64,000 nt of DNA from Streptomyces wedmorensis (lineage in GTDB: Bacteria > Actinomycetota > Actinomycetes > Streptomycetales > Streptomycetaceae): positions 197,296 through 261,295 of the forward strand of contig NZ_JNWK01000009.1 of assembly GCF_000716445.1 (NCBI RefSeq), given 5' to 3'. Within the stretch, counting starts at the first letter, position 1. Each line of letters opens with the position of its first letter. Shown here in pieces: positions 34,953-44,141 of the stretch. The notes under the pieces were generated by a model that saw only the letters and a program-made list of their open reading frames with translations, was not told the origin of the DNA and did no database searches. The position numbers were made by a program, and so were the translations under genes.

Positions 34953-35810
34953 TCAGTCGTGGGGAACGAGTGCCACGGGCACCGGGCTGTGGTGCAGGAC
35001 GGCGTGGGCCACGCTGCCGATGTGTGCGCCTAGCGTCGAACGGCGGGTACGCCGGCCCACCACCACGAGGGAGGCCTCCCGGGCGACCGCCACCAGTTCG
35101 AGTCCGGCCGATCCGACCGCCACGCGGGCGACCGCCTCGACGTCGGGATACTTCGCCCGCCAGGGTTCCAGCATGCTCTCCACCGAACGCTTGATCTCCG
35201 GCATCATGGAAAGCCTGAAGTCAGGGACCATCGCGGGCCCCAATCCCGCGTGCAGCGGGAGCTCCTGTACGTACACGACGAGGATCCGGGTGTGCCGTCG
35301 CGCGGCTTCCTCGAAGGCGAAGCCCAGGACGGAGTCCACGGGCTGCCGCACGTCGGCCCCGATCACGACGGGGCCCCGCGGAGTGCTTCCCGCGCTGACG
35401 GCCCGTACGAGTACGACGGGACGCGCGACGACACCGGCGACCGTCAGGCCGACCGAGCCGAGCAGGTAGCCGGCCACGCTGCCGAGTGCCCGCGAGCCGA
35501 GGACGAGCAGATCGTTCTCCTCGGCCGCGGCGACCAGACCCGGAACGGGCCCCGAGGACAGCACCTGGGAGGTCACCGACAGGCCGGGATGGCGCTCGCG
35601 CAGCTCACCGGCGGTGCGCGCCATCATCTCCCTGGCCCACGGTTCCTCGGACTCCCCCTCCACGAGCGGCAGAGCGGCCTCCGGTACCGGTTCCTTCGCG
35701 TACACCAGATGTACGTCCGTGCCGCGCAGCAGCGCCTCCTCGGCGGCCCACTCCGCAGCGGCGTCGGCCTGCTCCGTGCCGTCCAGGCCGACCACGATGC
35801 TCCGCGTCAT
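34953..35810 (-). CDS. Tandem universal stress protein
   Basis: The 285-residue protein has two UspA domains (about 1-145 and 150-285). The first opens with SIVVGLDGTEQADAAAEWAA and has the ATP loop GSRALGSVAGYLLGSVG. The second ends VGRRTRRSTLGAHIGSVAHA followed by VLHHSPVPVALVPH. It is the last gene of the eight-gene coupled unit: its ATG (35810) overlaps the stop of the CBS-BON gene by four bases. It ends 10 bp from the convergent formate dehydrogenase gene. Binding of ATP is likely; the downstream effect is unknown. Confidence 0.9.
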   Translation of the reverse strand: MTRSIVVGLDGTEQADAAAEWAAEEALLRGTDVHLVYAKEPVPEAALPLVEGESEEPWAREMMARTAGELRERHPGLSVTSQVLSSGPVPGLVAAAEENDLLVLGSRALGSVAGYLLGSVGLTVAGVVARPVVLVRAVSAGSTPRGPVVIGADVRQPVDSVLGFAFEEAARRHTRILVVYVQELPLHAGLGPAMVPDFRLSMMPEIKRSVESMLEPWRAKYPDVEAVARVAVGSAGLELVAVAREASLVVVGRRTRRSTLGAHIGSVAHAVLHHSPVPVALVPHD

Positions 35811-36490
35811 GACCGTCCACCTCCTCGTTCGGTGTCATCGACGTCGTACGCGAGACGGGTGCAGGAGACCGAGACCACGCCGTCCACCATGGCGCACATG
35901 CGCTCGATCGCCGGCACCATGCCCCGGAAGGGCAGCCTCCCGCCGAGCTCCACCCGCCCGTCGCGCACCTCGACGGCAAGGGCGGTCGGTTCGAGGCGCA
36001 GCGTGTCGATCAGCACGTCCTCGACGATCTCCCGGCGGATGTCGTCGTCCTCGCGGAGGAAGATGCCCAACAGGTCGCGACGGCTCACGATGCCCATCAA
36101 GTGGTCCTCGCCGTCGACGACGACGAGCCGTTTGACCCTTTGGACCTCCATGAGTCGTGCCGCCTCCGCCACGGTCCACTCCGGGCCGGCGCACACCGCG
36201 GGGGCGGACATCAGCTCCTCGGCCCGTGTTCCCTCGGCCTTCGCCCGTTCCCACGTCTCCAGGTCCGGAACGGCCGGCAGACCACTCGGTGCGGCGGCCC
36301 GGTCGGCGGTCTTGCGCAGCAGATCGCCCTCCGACACCACCCCGACGACCCGGCCGTCGCCGTCCACCACGGGTACGGCTGTCACCTGGTGCTGTGAGAG
36401 CGTGCGGGCGATCTCCTTGAACGGGGCGTCGCCGCGGACGCTCACCACATCGCGGGTCATCAGCTGGTCGATCCTGCGGTGACGCATCAT
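35807..36490 (-). CDS. CBS-pair protein with C-terminal BON domain
   Basis: The 227-residue protein has two CBS motifs (residues about 8-65, with [24 protein letters not shown] sequence, and 90-150, with VKRLVVVDGEDHLMGIVSRR) and a BON domain (about 155-220, LAVEVRDGRVELGGRLPFRG). CBS pairs bind adenine nucleotides; BON domains are thought to contact membranes or partners. Six CBS proteins occur in this window, five of them with BON. Start ATG 36490 overlaps the acyl carrier protein stop. Confidence 0.9.
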   Translation of the reverse strand: MMRHRRIDQLMTRDVVSVRGDAPFKEIARTLSQHQVTAVPVVDGDGRVVGVVSEGDLLRKTADRAAAPSGLPAVPDLETWERAKAEGTRAEELMSAPAVCAGPEWTVAEAARLMEVQRVKRLVVVDGEDHLMGIVSRRDLLGIFLREDDDIRREIVEDVLIDTLRLEPTALAVEVRDGRVELGGRLPFRGMVPAIERMCAMVDGVVSVSCTRLAYDVDDTERGGGRS

Positions 36491-36756
36491 GCGCTCCTTC
36501 CCTGTGCGGACGCACTGGCCTCGGCCACCAGGCGAGCGGCGCAGCCGTCCCAGGTGCCGAGGGCCGGATGGTCGTCCTCGGTGAGTTCCGTGCCGCTGAG
36601 TTCGGCGAGGGCTTCGACGAACTCGAGGAAGTCCAGCGAATCCAGCTCTAACGCGTCCCGCAGGGGCACGCCGGGATCGAGCCCGGCGAAGTCGGCGTCG
36701 GGGACGACACGCTGCACGGCTTGCCGGACGAACGCCTTCGCCTGGTCGTGGTTCAC
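36487..36756 (-). CDS. Acyl carrier protein
   Basis: The 89-residue acidic helical protein has the phosphopantetheine attachment motif ELDSLDFLEF, with Ser40 as the expected site, and the helix-2 run VEALAELSGTELTEDD. GTG at 36756 follows GGAGG and overlaps the stop of the E2 gene by four bases. An acyl carrier protein translationally coupled to a 2-oxoacid dehydrogenase complex, with no ketosynthase or other fatty-acid gene nearby, is unusual. It may receive an acyl group from the adjacent ligase or from the E2 core; which one is inference. Confidence 0.87.
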   Translation of the reverse strand: MNHDQAKAFVRQAVQRVVPDADFAGLDPGVPLRDALELDSLDFLEFVEALAELSGTELTEDDHPALGTWDGCAARLVAEASASAQGRSA

Positions 36757-38153
36757 AGTTCCTCCGGTCGTTGCAGGAGCTTTTCCATGGTGGTGAGGAG
36801 GCGCGCGCCGGTGGCGCCGTCGGCGGCTCGGTGGTCGGCGGACAGCGTCGCCGTCACCACGGGACGTACTCCCAGCAGGCCGTTCACGGCCACCGGTCGC
36901 TCGACGATCCGGCCGAGGCCGACGAGCGCGACCTGCGGTGGGTAGACGACCCCGAACACGGCCTCGACGCCCTGGTCGCCGAGGTTCGTGACGGTGAGAC
37001 TGGGGTCGGCGGTCTCGGACGCGCGGAGTCGGCCGCCCCGTGCCCGTGCCACCAGGTCCTTGAGCGCGGCCATCACCTCGGCCACGGAGAGGGCGTCGGC
37101 GTGGGCGAGGGCCGGGGCGGCAAGACCACCGCCCCGCAAGGAGACGGCGACACCCAGCCGGACTTCCTCCGCCGGGACGAAGCCGCTGACGCCCCAGTGC
37201 CCGTTGAGCTCGGGCACCTTCCGCGCAGCCAGCGCGACGGCCTTGAGCATGAGTGCGGCGGGCACCAGACGGGCGGACAAGGGCAGTTCGCGGTTGCGGG
37301 CGCGCATCCACTCCAGGGCCGCTGCCATGTCCACGGTCGTGGAGAGGTAGAAGTGCGGTATCTCCCGCTTGGATCGGCTCATGAGCCGGGCGGTCGCCGC
37401 CCGTGCCACATCCGGGACGGCCGGCTGCGGTGCGCCCTCGGCTGCCGCGGCGGAACGGACGTCCTGCGCACGGACGGTGCCGCCCCGACCCGTGCCGGTC
37501 ACCTCGCCGAGGTCGACTCCGAGTTCCGCGGCCAGCCGCCGCGCGAGTGGTGAGGACTTCGCGCGCTGCGGAGCCTGACGCTGCCCGGTCGAGTCGTCAC
37601 TGCGCACCGGCCTTGGCGGCCGTGCGGTCGGCGCGGTCTTCGCCTCGGCCCCGCCTCGGCTCCGCCTCCGTCGCGCCGACTCCGTGCCCTGCTGCCGCCT
37701 GATCCCGGTGCCAGTGGGCTCTGAGGGGCCGGCGGTCGTGTCGCGCTCCGGCGCTCGTGCAGGTTCCAGTTCCGGTTCCGCATGCTCCACGTCCGCGCGT
37801 GTGATCCTGCCTCCCGGGCCCGAACCATGGACGGCGGCGAGGTCGACGTGCCGGTCCTGGGCGAGTCGGCGGACCAGCGGCGTCGACGGGGGCCGGTCCG
37901 CGGTGGGCCTGTCCTCGGCGGACGGGCCGATACGGGCCAACGGGGTGCCCACCGGCACGGTGGTGCCCTCGTCGACGAGGAGGGCGTCGACCGTACCGCT
38001 CTCGAAGCACTCCACCTCGATCGCCGACTTGGCGGTCTCGACCACCGCGATGACGTCACCCCGCGCCACCCGGTCACCCGGGTGCACCAGCCACTGGGAG
38101 AGCGTGCCGTCGTCCATGTCGGCGCCGAGCGAGGGCATCGTGAACTCGGCCAT
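36753..38153 (-). CDS. Dihydrolipoamide acyltransferase (E2) with two binding domains
   Basis: The 466-residue E2 has one lipoyl domain (lipoyl Lys42 in ETAKSAIEVE), then two peripheral-subunit-binding domains (about 90-124, STPLVRRLAQDRHVDLAAVH; and 200-233, SSPLARRLAAELGVDLGEVT), separated by a basic Arg/Ala/Pro linker, then the catalytic core (about 245-466) with the CAT-like motif DHRAADG at about 440-446. The core transfers an acyl group from lipoyl to CoA. One binding domain is the common arrangement. ATG at 38153 lies one base after the E1beta stop. No E3 gene is present here. Confidence 0.9.
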   Translation of the reverse strand: MAEFTMPSLGADMDDGTLSQWLVHPGDRVARGDVIAVVETAKSAIEVECFESGTVDALLVDEGTTVPVGTPLARIGPSAEDRPTADRPPSTPLVRRLAQDRHVDLAAVHGSGPGGRITRADVEHAEPELEPARAPERDTTAGPSEPTGTGIRRQQGTESARRRRSRGGAEAKTAPTARPPRPVRSDDSTGQRQAPQRAKSSPLARRLAAELGVDLGEVTGTGRGGTVRAQDVRSAAAAEGAPQPAVPDVARAATARLMSRSKREIPHFYLSTTVDMAAALEWMRARNRELPLSARLVPAALMLKAVALAARKVPELNGHWGVSGFVPAEEVRLGVAVSLRGGGLAAPALAHADALSVAEVMAALKDLVARARGGRLRASETADPSLTVTNLGDQGVEAVFGVVYPPQVALVGLGRIVERPVAVNGLLGVRPVVTATLSADHRAADGATGARLLTTMEKLLQRPEEL

Positions 38154-38154
38154 C

Positions 38155-39165
38155 TCAGCCCACCACCCGCCGCGCCGCCGCCATGATTCCGGCCGACTGG
38201 GGGAGTGCCGCCTCCTCCAGCCGACGGGCGTAGGGGATGGGGACCTCCGCGCTGCACACCCGCTCGACGGGCGCGTCGAGTTCGAAGAACGCCTGCTCGC
38301 AGATGCGCGACTCGATCTCGGCGGACAGACTGCCGCTGCGCCAGCCCTCGTCGACCACCACGGCCCGGTGGGTCCGCCGGACCGAGCCGACGATCGTGGC
38401 GTCGTCCAGGGGACGTAGCGTGCGCAGGTCGACGACCTCCGCGCCGATCCCCTCGCCCGCCAGTTCCTCCGCGGCTTCGAGTGCCTTGGACACGCAACCG
38501 CTGTACGCGACGACCGTGACGTCGGTGCCCTGGCGGCGGACGGCCGCGTGGTCCAGGTCGACCTGATGGACCGCCGGGTCGAGCGTCCCGGCCGCGTTGT
38601 ACAGGCTGCCGTGCTCGAAGATCAGAACCGGGTCGGGGTCCGCCAGCGCGGCGGACAGCACGTGGCGGGCGTCGTCGATCGTGGCAGGCGCCAGGACACG
38701 GAGACCGGGGATGTGCGCGTACCAGCCTTCGAGGCTGTGGGAGTGCTGGGCGGCCAGTTGCCGGCCTGCGCCCGTCGTCATCCGGATGACCAGCGGCACA
38801 CCGAGTTGTCCGCCGGACATGTGCCGCAGCGTGGCGGCGTTGTTGAGGATCTGGTCGAGGGCCAGCAGGCTGAAGTTGACGGTCATGATCTCGACGACGG
38901 GCCGCATCCCGGCCAGGGCGGCGCCGATCCCGGCTCCGACGAACGCGGACTCCGAGAGAGGCGTGTCCCGGATGCGCTCCGGGCCGAACTCCTCCAGGAG
39001 GCCGAGGCTCACCCCGAAGCATCCGCCGTATCGGCCCACGTCCTCACCCATCAGGAACACTCGGTCGTCCGAGGCCAGGGCCTCGCGCAGTCCCTCGCGC
39101 AGGGCCTCCCTGTATGTGGTGGTGTCGTCGTCGGGATGCGCCCGAGGTCGCGTACGCGTGCTCAT
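38155..39165 (-). CDS. 2-oxoacid dehydrogenase E1 beta subunit
   Basis: The 336-residue transketolase-like beta subunit reads [32 protein letters not shown], then [20 protein letters not shown] and [20 protein letters not shown]. It supplies part of the thiamine diphosphate site and the C-terminal transketolase domain. The sequence fits pyruvate or acetoin dehydrogenase E1 better than branched-chain E1, but the substrate is not certain. ATG 39165 overlaps the E1alpha stop (ATGA). The frame is open upstream to 39366 without coding support. Confidence 0.92.
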   Translation of the reverse strand: MSTRTRPRAHPDDDTTTYREALREGLREALASDDRVFLMGEDVGRYGGCFGVSLGLLEEFGPERIRDTPLSESAFVGAGIGAALAGMRPVVEIMTVNFSLLALDQILNNAATLRHMSGGQLGVPLVIRMTTGAGRQLAAQHSHSLEGWYAHIPGLRVLAPATIDDARHVLSAALADPDPVLIFEHGSLYNAAGTLDPAVHQVDLDHAAVRRQGTDVTVVAYSGCVSKALEAAEELAGEGIGAEVVDLRTLRPLDDATIVGSVRRTHRAVVVDEGWRSGSLSAEIESRICEQAFFELDAPVERVCSAEVPIPYARRLEEAALPQSAGIMAAARRVVG

Positions 39166-40226
39166 GCCTGAGCCTCCTCGTGTCGGCCCGTGACATGCAG
39201 CAGCAGATCCTCGGCCGGCTCCTCGGGGGCCTGTTCGGCCGCCCGGACGGCGTCGTCGATCTCCTCGGCGACCCGGTGCTCCAGGTCCTCCAGCGCGGCG
39301 GCGTCGAGGAGTCCAGACGTGCGCATGCCGTCGGCGAGGCCGGTGACGGGGTCGTGCCGCTTCCACTCCTCGACCTCGTCCTTCGGCCGGTACCGGTCCG
39401 GGTCGTACATCGAGTGCGCGCGGAACCGGTACGTCCGCATCTCCAGGAAGTGCGGTCCGCTGCCGGCGCGAAGGGACTCGACCGCCCCGCGCGCCGCCTT
39501 CTCCACGGCGTGCACGTCCATGCCGTCGACGGCCCAGGCCGCCATGCCGTACGACGCCGCCCGCATCGCCAGGTCCGTCTGGGCGTGTTCGCGGGCGAGG
39601 GCCGTCCCCATCGCGTACAGGTTGTTCTCGCAGACGAAGAGCACGGGCAGTCCCCAGAGCGCCGCCAGATTGGCGGTCTCGTGGAACTCGCCCTCCGCGA
39701 ATGCCCCGTCACCGAAGAAGCAGCAGGTCACCCGGGGCTCGCCGCGCATCCGGTCGGCGAGCGCCAGGCCCGCCGCGAGCGGCAGTCCGCCGCCCACGAT
39801 CGCGTTGCCGCCGTAGAAGCGGCGGCCGGCGTCGAAGAGGTGCATGGAACCGCCGCGGCCGTGGCTGCACCCCGTGCTCTTCCCGTACATCTCCGCCATC
39901 ACGGCCTCGGGTGGTATCCCACGGGCCAGGGCGTGGCCGTGTTCGCGGTACGTGGAGACGACCGCGTCCCGCTCGTCGAGCGCCTGGTGGACGCCGACCG
40001 CCACCGCCTCCTCGCCGATGTAGAGGTGGACGAACCCCCGGATCGTCGCTGCGCTGTACAGCTCGACGCACCGTTCCTCGAACCTCCGGATGAGCAGCAT
40101 CCGCCGCAGCAGGTCCAGGTCGTGGGCCGCCGCAGGTGTGCGGGACGGCGCCGCGGGCGCGTGTGCGCGACGGGGGCTCTTCGCCTTCGGTGTTCCGGCG
40201 GACGTACCGCCGTGTGCGGTGGCCAT
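39162..40226 (-). CDS. 2-oxoacid dehydrogenase E1 alpha subunit
   Basis: The 354-residue subunit has a basic Ala/Pro-rich N-terminus, then [20 protein letters not shown] and the thiamine diphosphate motif [20 protein letters not shown] ending near NN in [25 protein letters not shown] and [20 protein letters not shown] match pyruvate/acetoin dehydrogenase alpha chains. With E1beta it decarboxylates a 2-oxoacid and acylates lipoyl-E2. ATG 40226 (or GTG 40229) overlaps the ligase stop. Confidence 0.92.
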   Translation of the reverse strand: MATAHGGTSAGTPKAKSPRRAHAPAAPSRTPAAAHDLDLLRRMLLIRRFEERCVELYSAATIRGFVHLYIGEEAVAVGVHQALDERDAVVSTYREHGHALARGIPPEAVMAEMYGKSTGCSHGRGGSMHLFDAGRRFYGGNAIVGGGLPLAAGLALADRMRGEPRVTCCFFGDGAFAEGEFHETANLAALWGLPVLFVCENNLYAMGTALAREHAQTDLAMRAASYGMAAWAVDGMDVHAVEKAARGAVESLRAGSGPHFLEMRTYRFRAHSMYDPDRYRPKDEVEEWKRHDPVTGLADGMRTSGLLDAAALEDLEHRVAEEIDDAVRAAEQAPEEPAEDLLLHVTGRHEEAQA

Positions 40227-42028
40227 CACGGATCCTTCTCGGAGAGCTCGGCGGTCCCGGCCGGTTCGGGTGTCTCCAGGGTCGACACGTCTCCCTCGGG
40301 CAGACCCAGTTCGCGGGCCCGCAGCAGGCGGCGCATCACCTTGCCGCTGCGGGTGTGGGGCAGATCCTCGACGAACTCGATCTCCCGGGGGGCGACGGCC
40401 GGGCCGAGGCGCCGGCGGGCGAACGCCAGGACGTCACGCCGTAGTCCGGTGTCAGGCGGGTACTCGGGGCGCGGCAGCACGAACGCCTTGACGATCGCGC
40501 CGGCCAGCGGGTCAGGGCGTCCGATGACACCGGCCTCGGCGACGGCCGGATGTTCCATGAGCGCGCTCTCCACCTCGAACGGCCCGATGAGGTGCCCTGC
40601 GGACTTGATGACGTCGTCGGCGCGGCCCACGAACCAGTACCAGCCGTCGGCGTCGCGGCTGACGAGGTCGCCGGTCAGATACCAGCCGTCGGCGAAGCAC
40701 GCCTCGTAGCGGTTCGGCTCGTGCAGGTAGCCGCGGAACATCGAAGGCCAGCCCGCCCGCAGGGCGAGCTCGCCCTGGGCACCCGGTTCCCGGAGGATGT
40801 GGATCCGCCCGCCGGTGATCGCGGCCCGGCCGTCCTCGCCGCACGCCAGTACGGCGGCCTCGACGCCGGGAACCGGTCGGCCCATCGAACCGGGCCGGAC
40901 CGGGTCGGCCGCGAAGTTGGCGATCATGATGGCACCGGTCTCGGTCTGCCACCAGGTGTCGTGGACCGGAAGCCCGAGTGCTTCCCGGCCCCAGTGCACG
41001 GCCTCGGGATTGAGCGGCTCGCCGACACTGGCGACGAACCGGAGCGACGAGAGGTCGTGGCGCGCGGCGGGCGTCCGGTCGCCGCTGCGGGGTGCGGCCC
41101 GCATGAGCATGCGGAGCGCGGTGGGCGCGGTGTACCAGACGGTGACGTGCTGGTCGGCGAGGATCCGGTACCAGCGGGCGGGGGCGAAGTCCCCTTCGTC
41201 GACGACGGTCGTCACCCCGTGGGTGAGCGGGGCGATGATGCCGTAGGACATGCCGGTGACCCAGCCGGGGTCGGCGGTGCACCAGAAGACGTCGCCCTCG
41301 TGCAGGTCCAGGGCGTAGGCGGCGGTGACGTGGTGGGCGAGGACCGCCTCGTGCACGTGTATCGCGCCCTTGGGAGTGCCTGTCGTGCCGCTGGTGAAGT
41401 GCACCAGCGCCGGCTCCGTCGGGTCGGTCGGTCCCAGCGTGTACTCGTCCGGCGCGGCGTCCGTGAGCGCGGGGAAGGAGAGGGTGTCCGGGGGCGGGTC
41501 GGCCCCGGGGTCGAGGAGCAGGACGTGCCGCAGGTGCGGAAGACGGGACCGTACCGGGGCCACCTTGCGCTCGTACAGCTCCCGGGTCGTGACCAGCGCC
41601 CGGGCGTTGCCCAGCTTCATGCGCAGTGCGACGGGTTCGGGACCGAAGGCGGTGAACAGGGGGCACAGGACTCGTCCGGCACGCAGCGTTCCGAGGACGG
41701 TGCTGTACAGCTCGAACCGGCGGCCGAGGAGGGTGAACACCCGCTCGCCGCGTTCCAGGCCGAGCGTCTCCAGCACGTGCGCGAAGCGGGAGCTCTCGGC
41801 CGCGAGACGGGCGAAGGTGACCGTCTGGACGGATCCGTCGCGGGCGACGCAGCGCAGCGCGACGTGCTCGCCGTGGCCCTCGCGCAGGTGCCGGTCGACC
41901 GCCTCGTAGCCGATGTTGATGCCGCCGTCCGGCAGCCCGGCGAGCCGGGACCGCTCGCGCCGCCAGGAGAAGGTGGCCCGGGCGCTCTCGTAGTCCGGCA
42001 TGACCGGCGACACCCACAGGGCGTTCAT
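40226..42028 (-). CDS. Acetyl-CoA synthetase-like AMP-forming ligase
   Basis: The 600-residue enzyme has the adenylation motif [20 protein letters not shown], then [18 protein letters not shown], the hinge [40 protein letters not shown], and the catalytic Lys region [16 protein letters not shown] and [14 protein letters not shown] are typical of acetyl-CoA synthetases, so acetate or a short acid is the likely substrate. It makes acyl-AMP, then acyl-CoA, and would meet the 2-oxoacid dehydrogenase at acetyl-CoA; loading of the coupled acyl carrier protein is an alternative. ATG at 42028 overlaps the CBS-BON stop. Confidence 0.92.
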   Translation of the reverse strand: MNALWVSPVMPDYESARATFSWRRERSRLAGLPDGGINIGYEAVDRHLREGHGEHVALRCVARDGSVQTVTFARLAAESSRFAHVLETLGLERGERVFTLLGRRFELYSTVLGTLRAGRVLCPLFTAFGPEPVALRMKLGNARALVTTRELYERKVAPVRSRLPHLRHVLLLDPGADPPPDTLSFPALTDAAPDEYTLGPTDPTEPALVHFTSGTTGTPKGAIHVHEAVLAHHVTAAYALDLHEGDVFWCTADPGWVTGMSYGIIAPLTHGVTTVVDEGDFAPARWYRILADQHVTVWYTAPTALRMLMRAAPRSGDRTPAARHDLSSLRFVASVGEPLNPEAVHWGREALGLPVHDTWWQTETGAIMIANFAADPVRPGSMGRPVPGVEAAVLACGEDGRAAITGGRIHILREPGAQGELALRAGWPSMFRGYLHEPNRYEACFADGWYLTGDLVSRDADGWYWFVGRADDVIKSAGHLIGPFEVESALMEHPAVAEAGVIGRPDPLAGAIVKAFVLPRPEYPPDTGLRRDVLAFARRRLGPAVAPREIEFVEDLPHTRSGKVMRRLLRARELGLPEGDVSTLETPEPAGTAELSEKDP

Positions 42029-42702
42029 CGGGGTGGCTCCACGTCGAGCGCGAGGTTGTCGTAGGCGTACTCGATCGATTCGTGCAGGGCGACGACTCCG
42101 TCGACCGAGCGGCAGAGTCGCGTGATCACACGGATGTCGGCCCGCTCGTCGACCCGGCCCGTCAGCCCGACGACCCCGTCGTCGACGGTCACACGGATCG
42201 TCTCGGGGGCGAGGCGCAGGGTGTCGGCCAGGACGTCGTGCTCGATCTCGTCACGGATCGCGGTGTCACTGCGCAGGAAGGGCCGCAGCAGGTCACTGCG
42301 GCTGATGATCCCGACGAGCCGACCGGTCTCGTCGGTCACGGGCAGTCTCTTCACAGCCTTGCGCTGCATGGTCCGGGCCGTCTCGACGAGATTCCAGCTC
42401 GCCTGCGCCGTGACGGCCGGCGAGGTCATCAGCTGGGCGGCCGTCTCCGCATCGGGCAGCCCCCGCTCCTGTGACAGCAGCCGGACGCCGGCCCAACGGC
42501 CCTCCAGGTCGGGGAGCTCGGCGGTGGACCGCAGCAGGTCGGCCTCCGAGACCACACCGAGCAGGCGTCGGTCGGCGTCGACGACCGGGACCGCCGAGAC
42601 GTCGTGGTCGGCGAAGAGCCGGGCGATCTGTTTGAAGGGGGTCTCCGGGGCGGCGGTGACCACATCGTGGGTCATCACTTCGAAAACCGTGCGGTGCTGC
42701 AT
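42025..42702 (-). CDS. CBS-pair protein with C-terminal BON domain
   Basis: The 225-residue protein is the first gene of the eight-gene coupled unit. CBS motifs lie at about 10-65 ([20 protein letters not shown]) and 90-150 ([20 protein letters not shown]), and BON at about 155-215 ([20 protein letters not shown]). It is close in design to the CBS-BON protein at 35807, so the operon both begins and nearly ends with the same kind of adenylate sensor. A candidate operator lies about 70 bp before its ATG at 42702. Confidence 0.9.
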   Translation of the reverse strand: MQHRTVFEVMTHDVVTAAPETPFKQIARLFADHDVSAVPVVDADRRLLGVVSEADLLRSTAELPDLEGRWAGVRLLSQERGLPDAETAAQLMTSPAVTAQASWNLVETARTMQRKAVKRLPVTDETGRLVGIISRSDLLRPFLRSDTAIRDEIEHDVLADTLRLAPETIRVTVDDGVVGLTGRVDERADIRVITRLCRSVDGVVALHESIEYAYDNLALDVEPPR

Positions 42703-42770
42703 GACGGTCCTCCTTCACGGGGCGCGGCAGCCCCAGACCTCACTCTGCTGCGCGAAGCCCACCCGGGGCA

Positions 42771-42804
42771 GTGCCGAACGGTCCCCATCCGGGACTGTTC
42801 GCCC
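42771..42804. promoter_or_regulatory. Two candidate operators before the eight-gene unit
   Basis: GTGCCGAACGGTCC (42771-42784) matches the recurring palindrome at 12 of 14 positions and lies 69 bp upstream of the CBS-BON start. GGGACTGTTCGCCC (42791-42804) is weaker against that consensus but resembles the mycobacterial DosR box GGGACT-N2-AGTCCC at about 10 positions. The divergent DUF1918 gene starts at 42902. Confidence 0.45.
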
Positions 42805-42901
42805 CTATGGCGGTCGGCCGGCCGGGACGCACGGTGGAGAAGGCGAGAGAGCCGGCCTCGGGAGGACCGCGGTCGGGCGCTCGTGCCGGGAGGCGAGAAC
42901 C

Positions 42902-43186
42902 ATGGCTGCAATCGGAGAACGGGAAGGTCAGGAGGAGCCCCGCGCCGGGTTGTGGGCTCGCGTCGGCGACCGGCTGATCGTGGGTGGTGCCACGGTCGGG
43001 GACGAGGGGCGTGACGGTGAGATCGTCGGGCTCCACCATCCGGACGGCACTCCGCCGTTCGACGTCCGATGGTCGGACACGGGCCGGGTCACCGAGGTGT
43101 TCCCGGGCCCGGACGCGCGGGTCCAGCACTTTCCGCCGCACGGCACGGGAGAGGCCGGACCCGTGAAGGCCGCTACCCGGTCGTGA
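42902..43186 (+). CDS. DUF1918 small protein
   Basis: The 94-residue protein carries the DUF1918 signature VGDRLIVGGATVGDEGRDGE followed by IVGLHHPDGTPPFDVRWSDT and VTEVFPGPDA. The fold is thought to be a small SH3-like barrel; the role is unknown. ATG at 42902 follows GGGAGG. Its last 14 bases overlap the end of the convergent CBS-BON gene. DUF1918 genes often sit with USP and CBS genes in actinobacterial stress islands, which fits its neighbours here. Confidence 0.85.
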   Translation: MAAIGEREGQEEPRAGLWARVGDRLIVGGATVGDEGRDGEIVGLHHPDGTPPFDVRWSDTGRVTEVFPGPDARVQHFPPHGTGEAGPVKAATRS

Positions 43187-43772
43187 ACTCCGCCGTCGCG
43201 GCCACCACGCCGGGCACCGCCCGGGTCAACCGCAGGGCCAGATCCGCCGGAACGGACTGTGGCAGGCGTCCGGCGAGCGTCACCGCGCCGTCCTCGACCC
43301 GTACGGTCAGTGCCGCGTCACCTTCGGGGATCAGGTGCGTGAGGAGTTCGTGGCGCACGTCCCCGGCGAGTTCGGCGTCGGAGCGAAGGTAGACCTTGAG
43401 CAGATCGCCCCGGCTGACGACACCCACCGGGCGGCCGCCCTCGTCCACCACGGGAAGCCGCTTGAGGTGGCCCCGCGCCATCAGCCGCGCGGCCCCGGCG
43501 ATCGTGGCATCGCGCGGAACCGTGACGGGCGGGGCCGTCATCAGGCTGCCCGCCGTCACCGATCGCGCGTCGTCCCGGGCCTCTCCCGGAACCTTGCCGA
43601 GTACGTCCGCCTCGGACACCACACCGACCACTCGCCCCTCGGCCGACAGCACCGGGACCGCGCTCACGCCCCAGCGCCGCATGGACCGGACGATCTCCTT
43701 GACCGGTGCGTCGAGCCTGGCGGAGACCACCGCATGGGTCATCACGTCGTCGACGGTACGAGGGTGCTTCAT
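43173..43772 (-). CDS. CBS-pair protein with short BON domain
   Basis: The 199-residue protein has CBS motifs at about 6-60 ([20 protein letters not shown]) and 78-135 (LKRLPVVDEGGRPVGVVSRG) and a compact BON domain (about 145-195, LTVRVEDGAVTLAGRLPQSV). ATG at 43772 follows GGAGG; the frame continues upstream to 44051 without coding support. A partial operator palindrome lies 74 bp upstream. It converges on DUF1918 with a 14-bp overlap of the coding ends. Confidence 0.88.
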   Translation of the reverse strand: MKHPRTVDDVMTHAVVSARLDAPVKEIVRSMRRWGVSAVPVLSAEGRVVGVVSEADVLGKVPGEARDDARSVTAGSLMTAPPVTVPRDATIAGAARLMARGHLKRLPVVDEGGRPVGVVSRGDLLKVYLRSDAELAGDVRHELLTHLIPEGDAALTVRVEDGAVTLAGRLPQSVPADLALRLTRAVPGVVAATAEFTTG

Positions 43773-43845
43773 GACCGGCCTCCGGTACGTCTGCGCCCCG
43801 AGTCCTGTTGCTGCGAGGGTGTCGCCGCCGGGCGGCGGACGACAA

Positions 43846-43859
43846 GGGCCGAAAGGGGC
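43846..43859. promoter_or_regulatory. Partial operator palindrome before CBS-BON gene
   Basis: GGGCCGAAAGGGGC matches the recurring palindrome at 11 of 14 positions; the left half is perfect. It lies 74 bp upstream of the start at 43772. Confidence 0.35.
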
Positions 43860-44054
43860 ACGTCGGGACCCGGGCAGCCCAGGCACGGACCGTCTGCCGA
43901 TGCTTTCCTGAAAGCGAGAGGGGACTGCCGGAGGGACGCGGGGAAGCGGCTTCGAGCCGTGCACCGCGCGATCAGGATCCGCGAGGAGCGGATGGGCCCC
44001 CTCCCGTCGTGTCTCCGCGTCGCCACCACACCTGGTCCGGGCGGGCCGCACCCG

Positions 44055-44068
44055 GGACCGACCGGCCC
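44055..44068. promoter_or_regulatory. Candidate operator before USP gene
   Basis: GGACCGACCGGCCC matches the recurring palindrome at 13 of 14 positions and lies 74 bp upstream of the USP start at 44142. Confidence 0.6.
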
Positions 44069-44141
44069 TATTCGGTCACTTCCGCCCGGTGCGAGCGTGG
44101 CAGCAGGCCACTCACTCACGACCGGAAAGGCGGTGGGCACG

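Larger units (their letters stand above)
43773..44141. other. Divergent promoter region, CBS-BON and USP
   Basis: About 370 bp between divergent starts. It holds two operator-like palindromes (43846-43859 and 44055-44068), each 74 bp from the gene on its side, and no recognisable gene. Confidence 0.6.
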
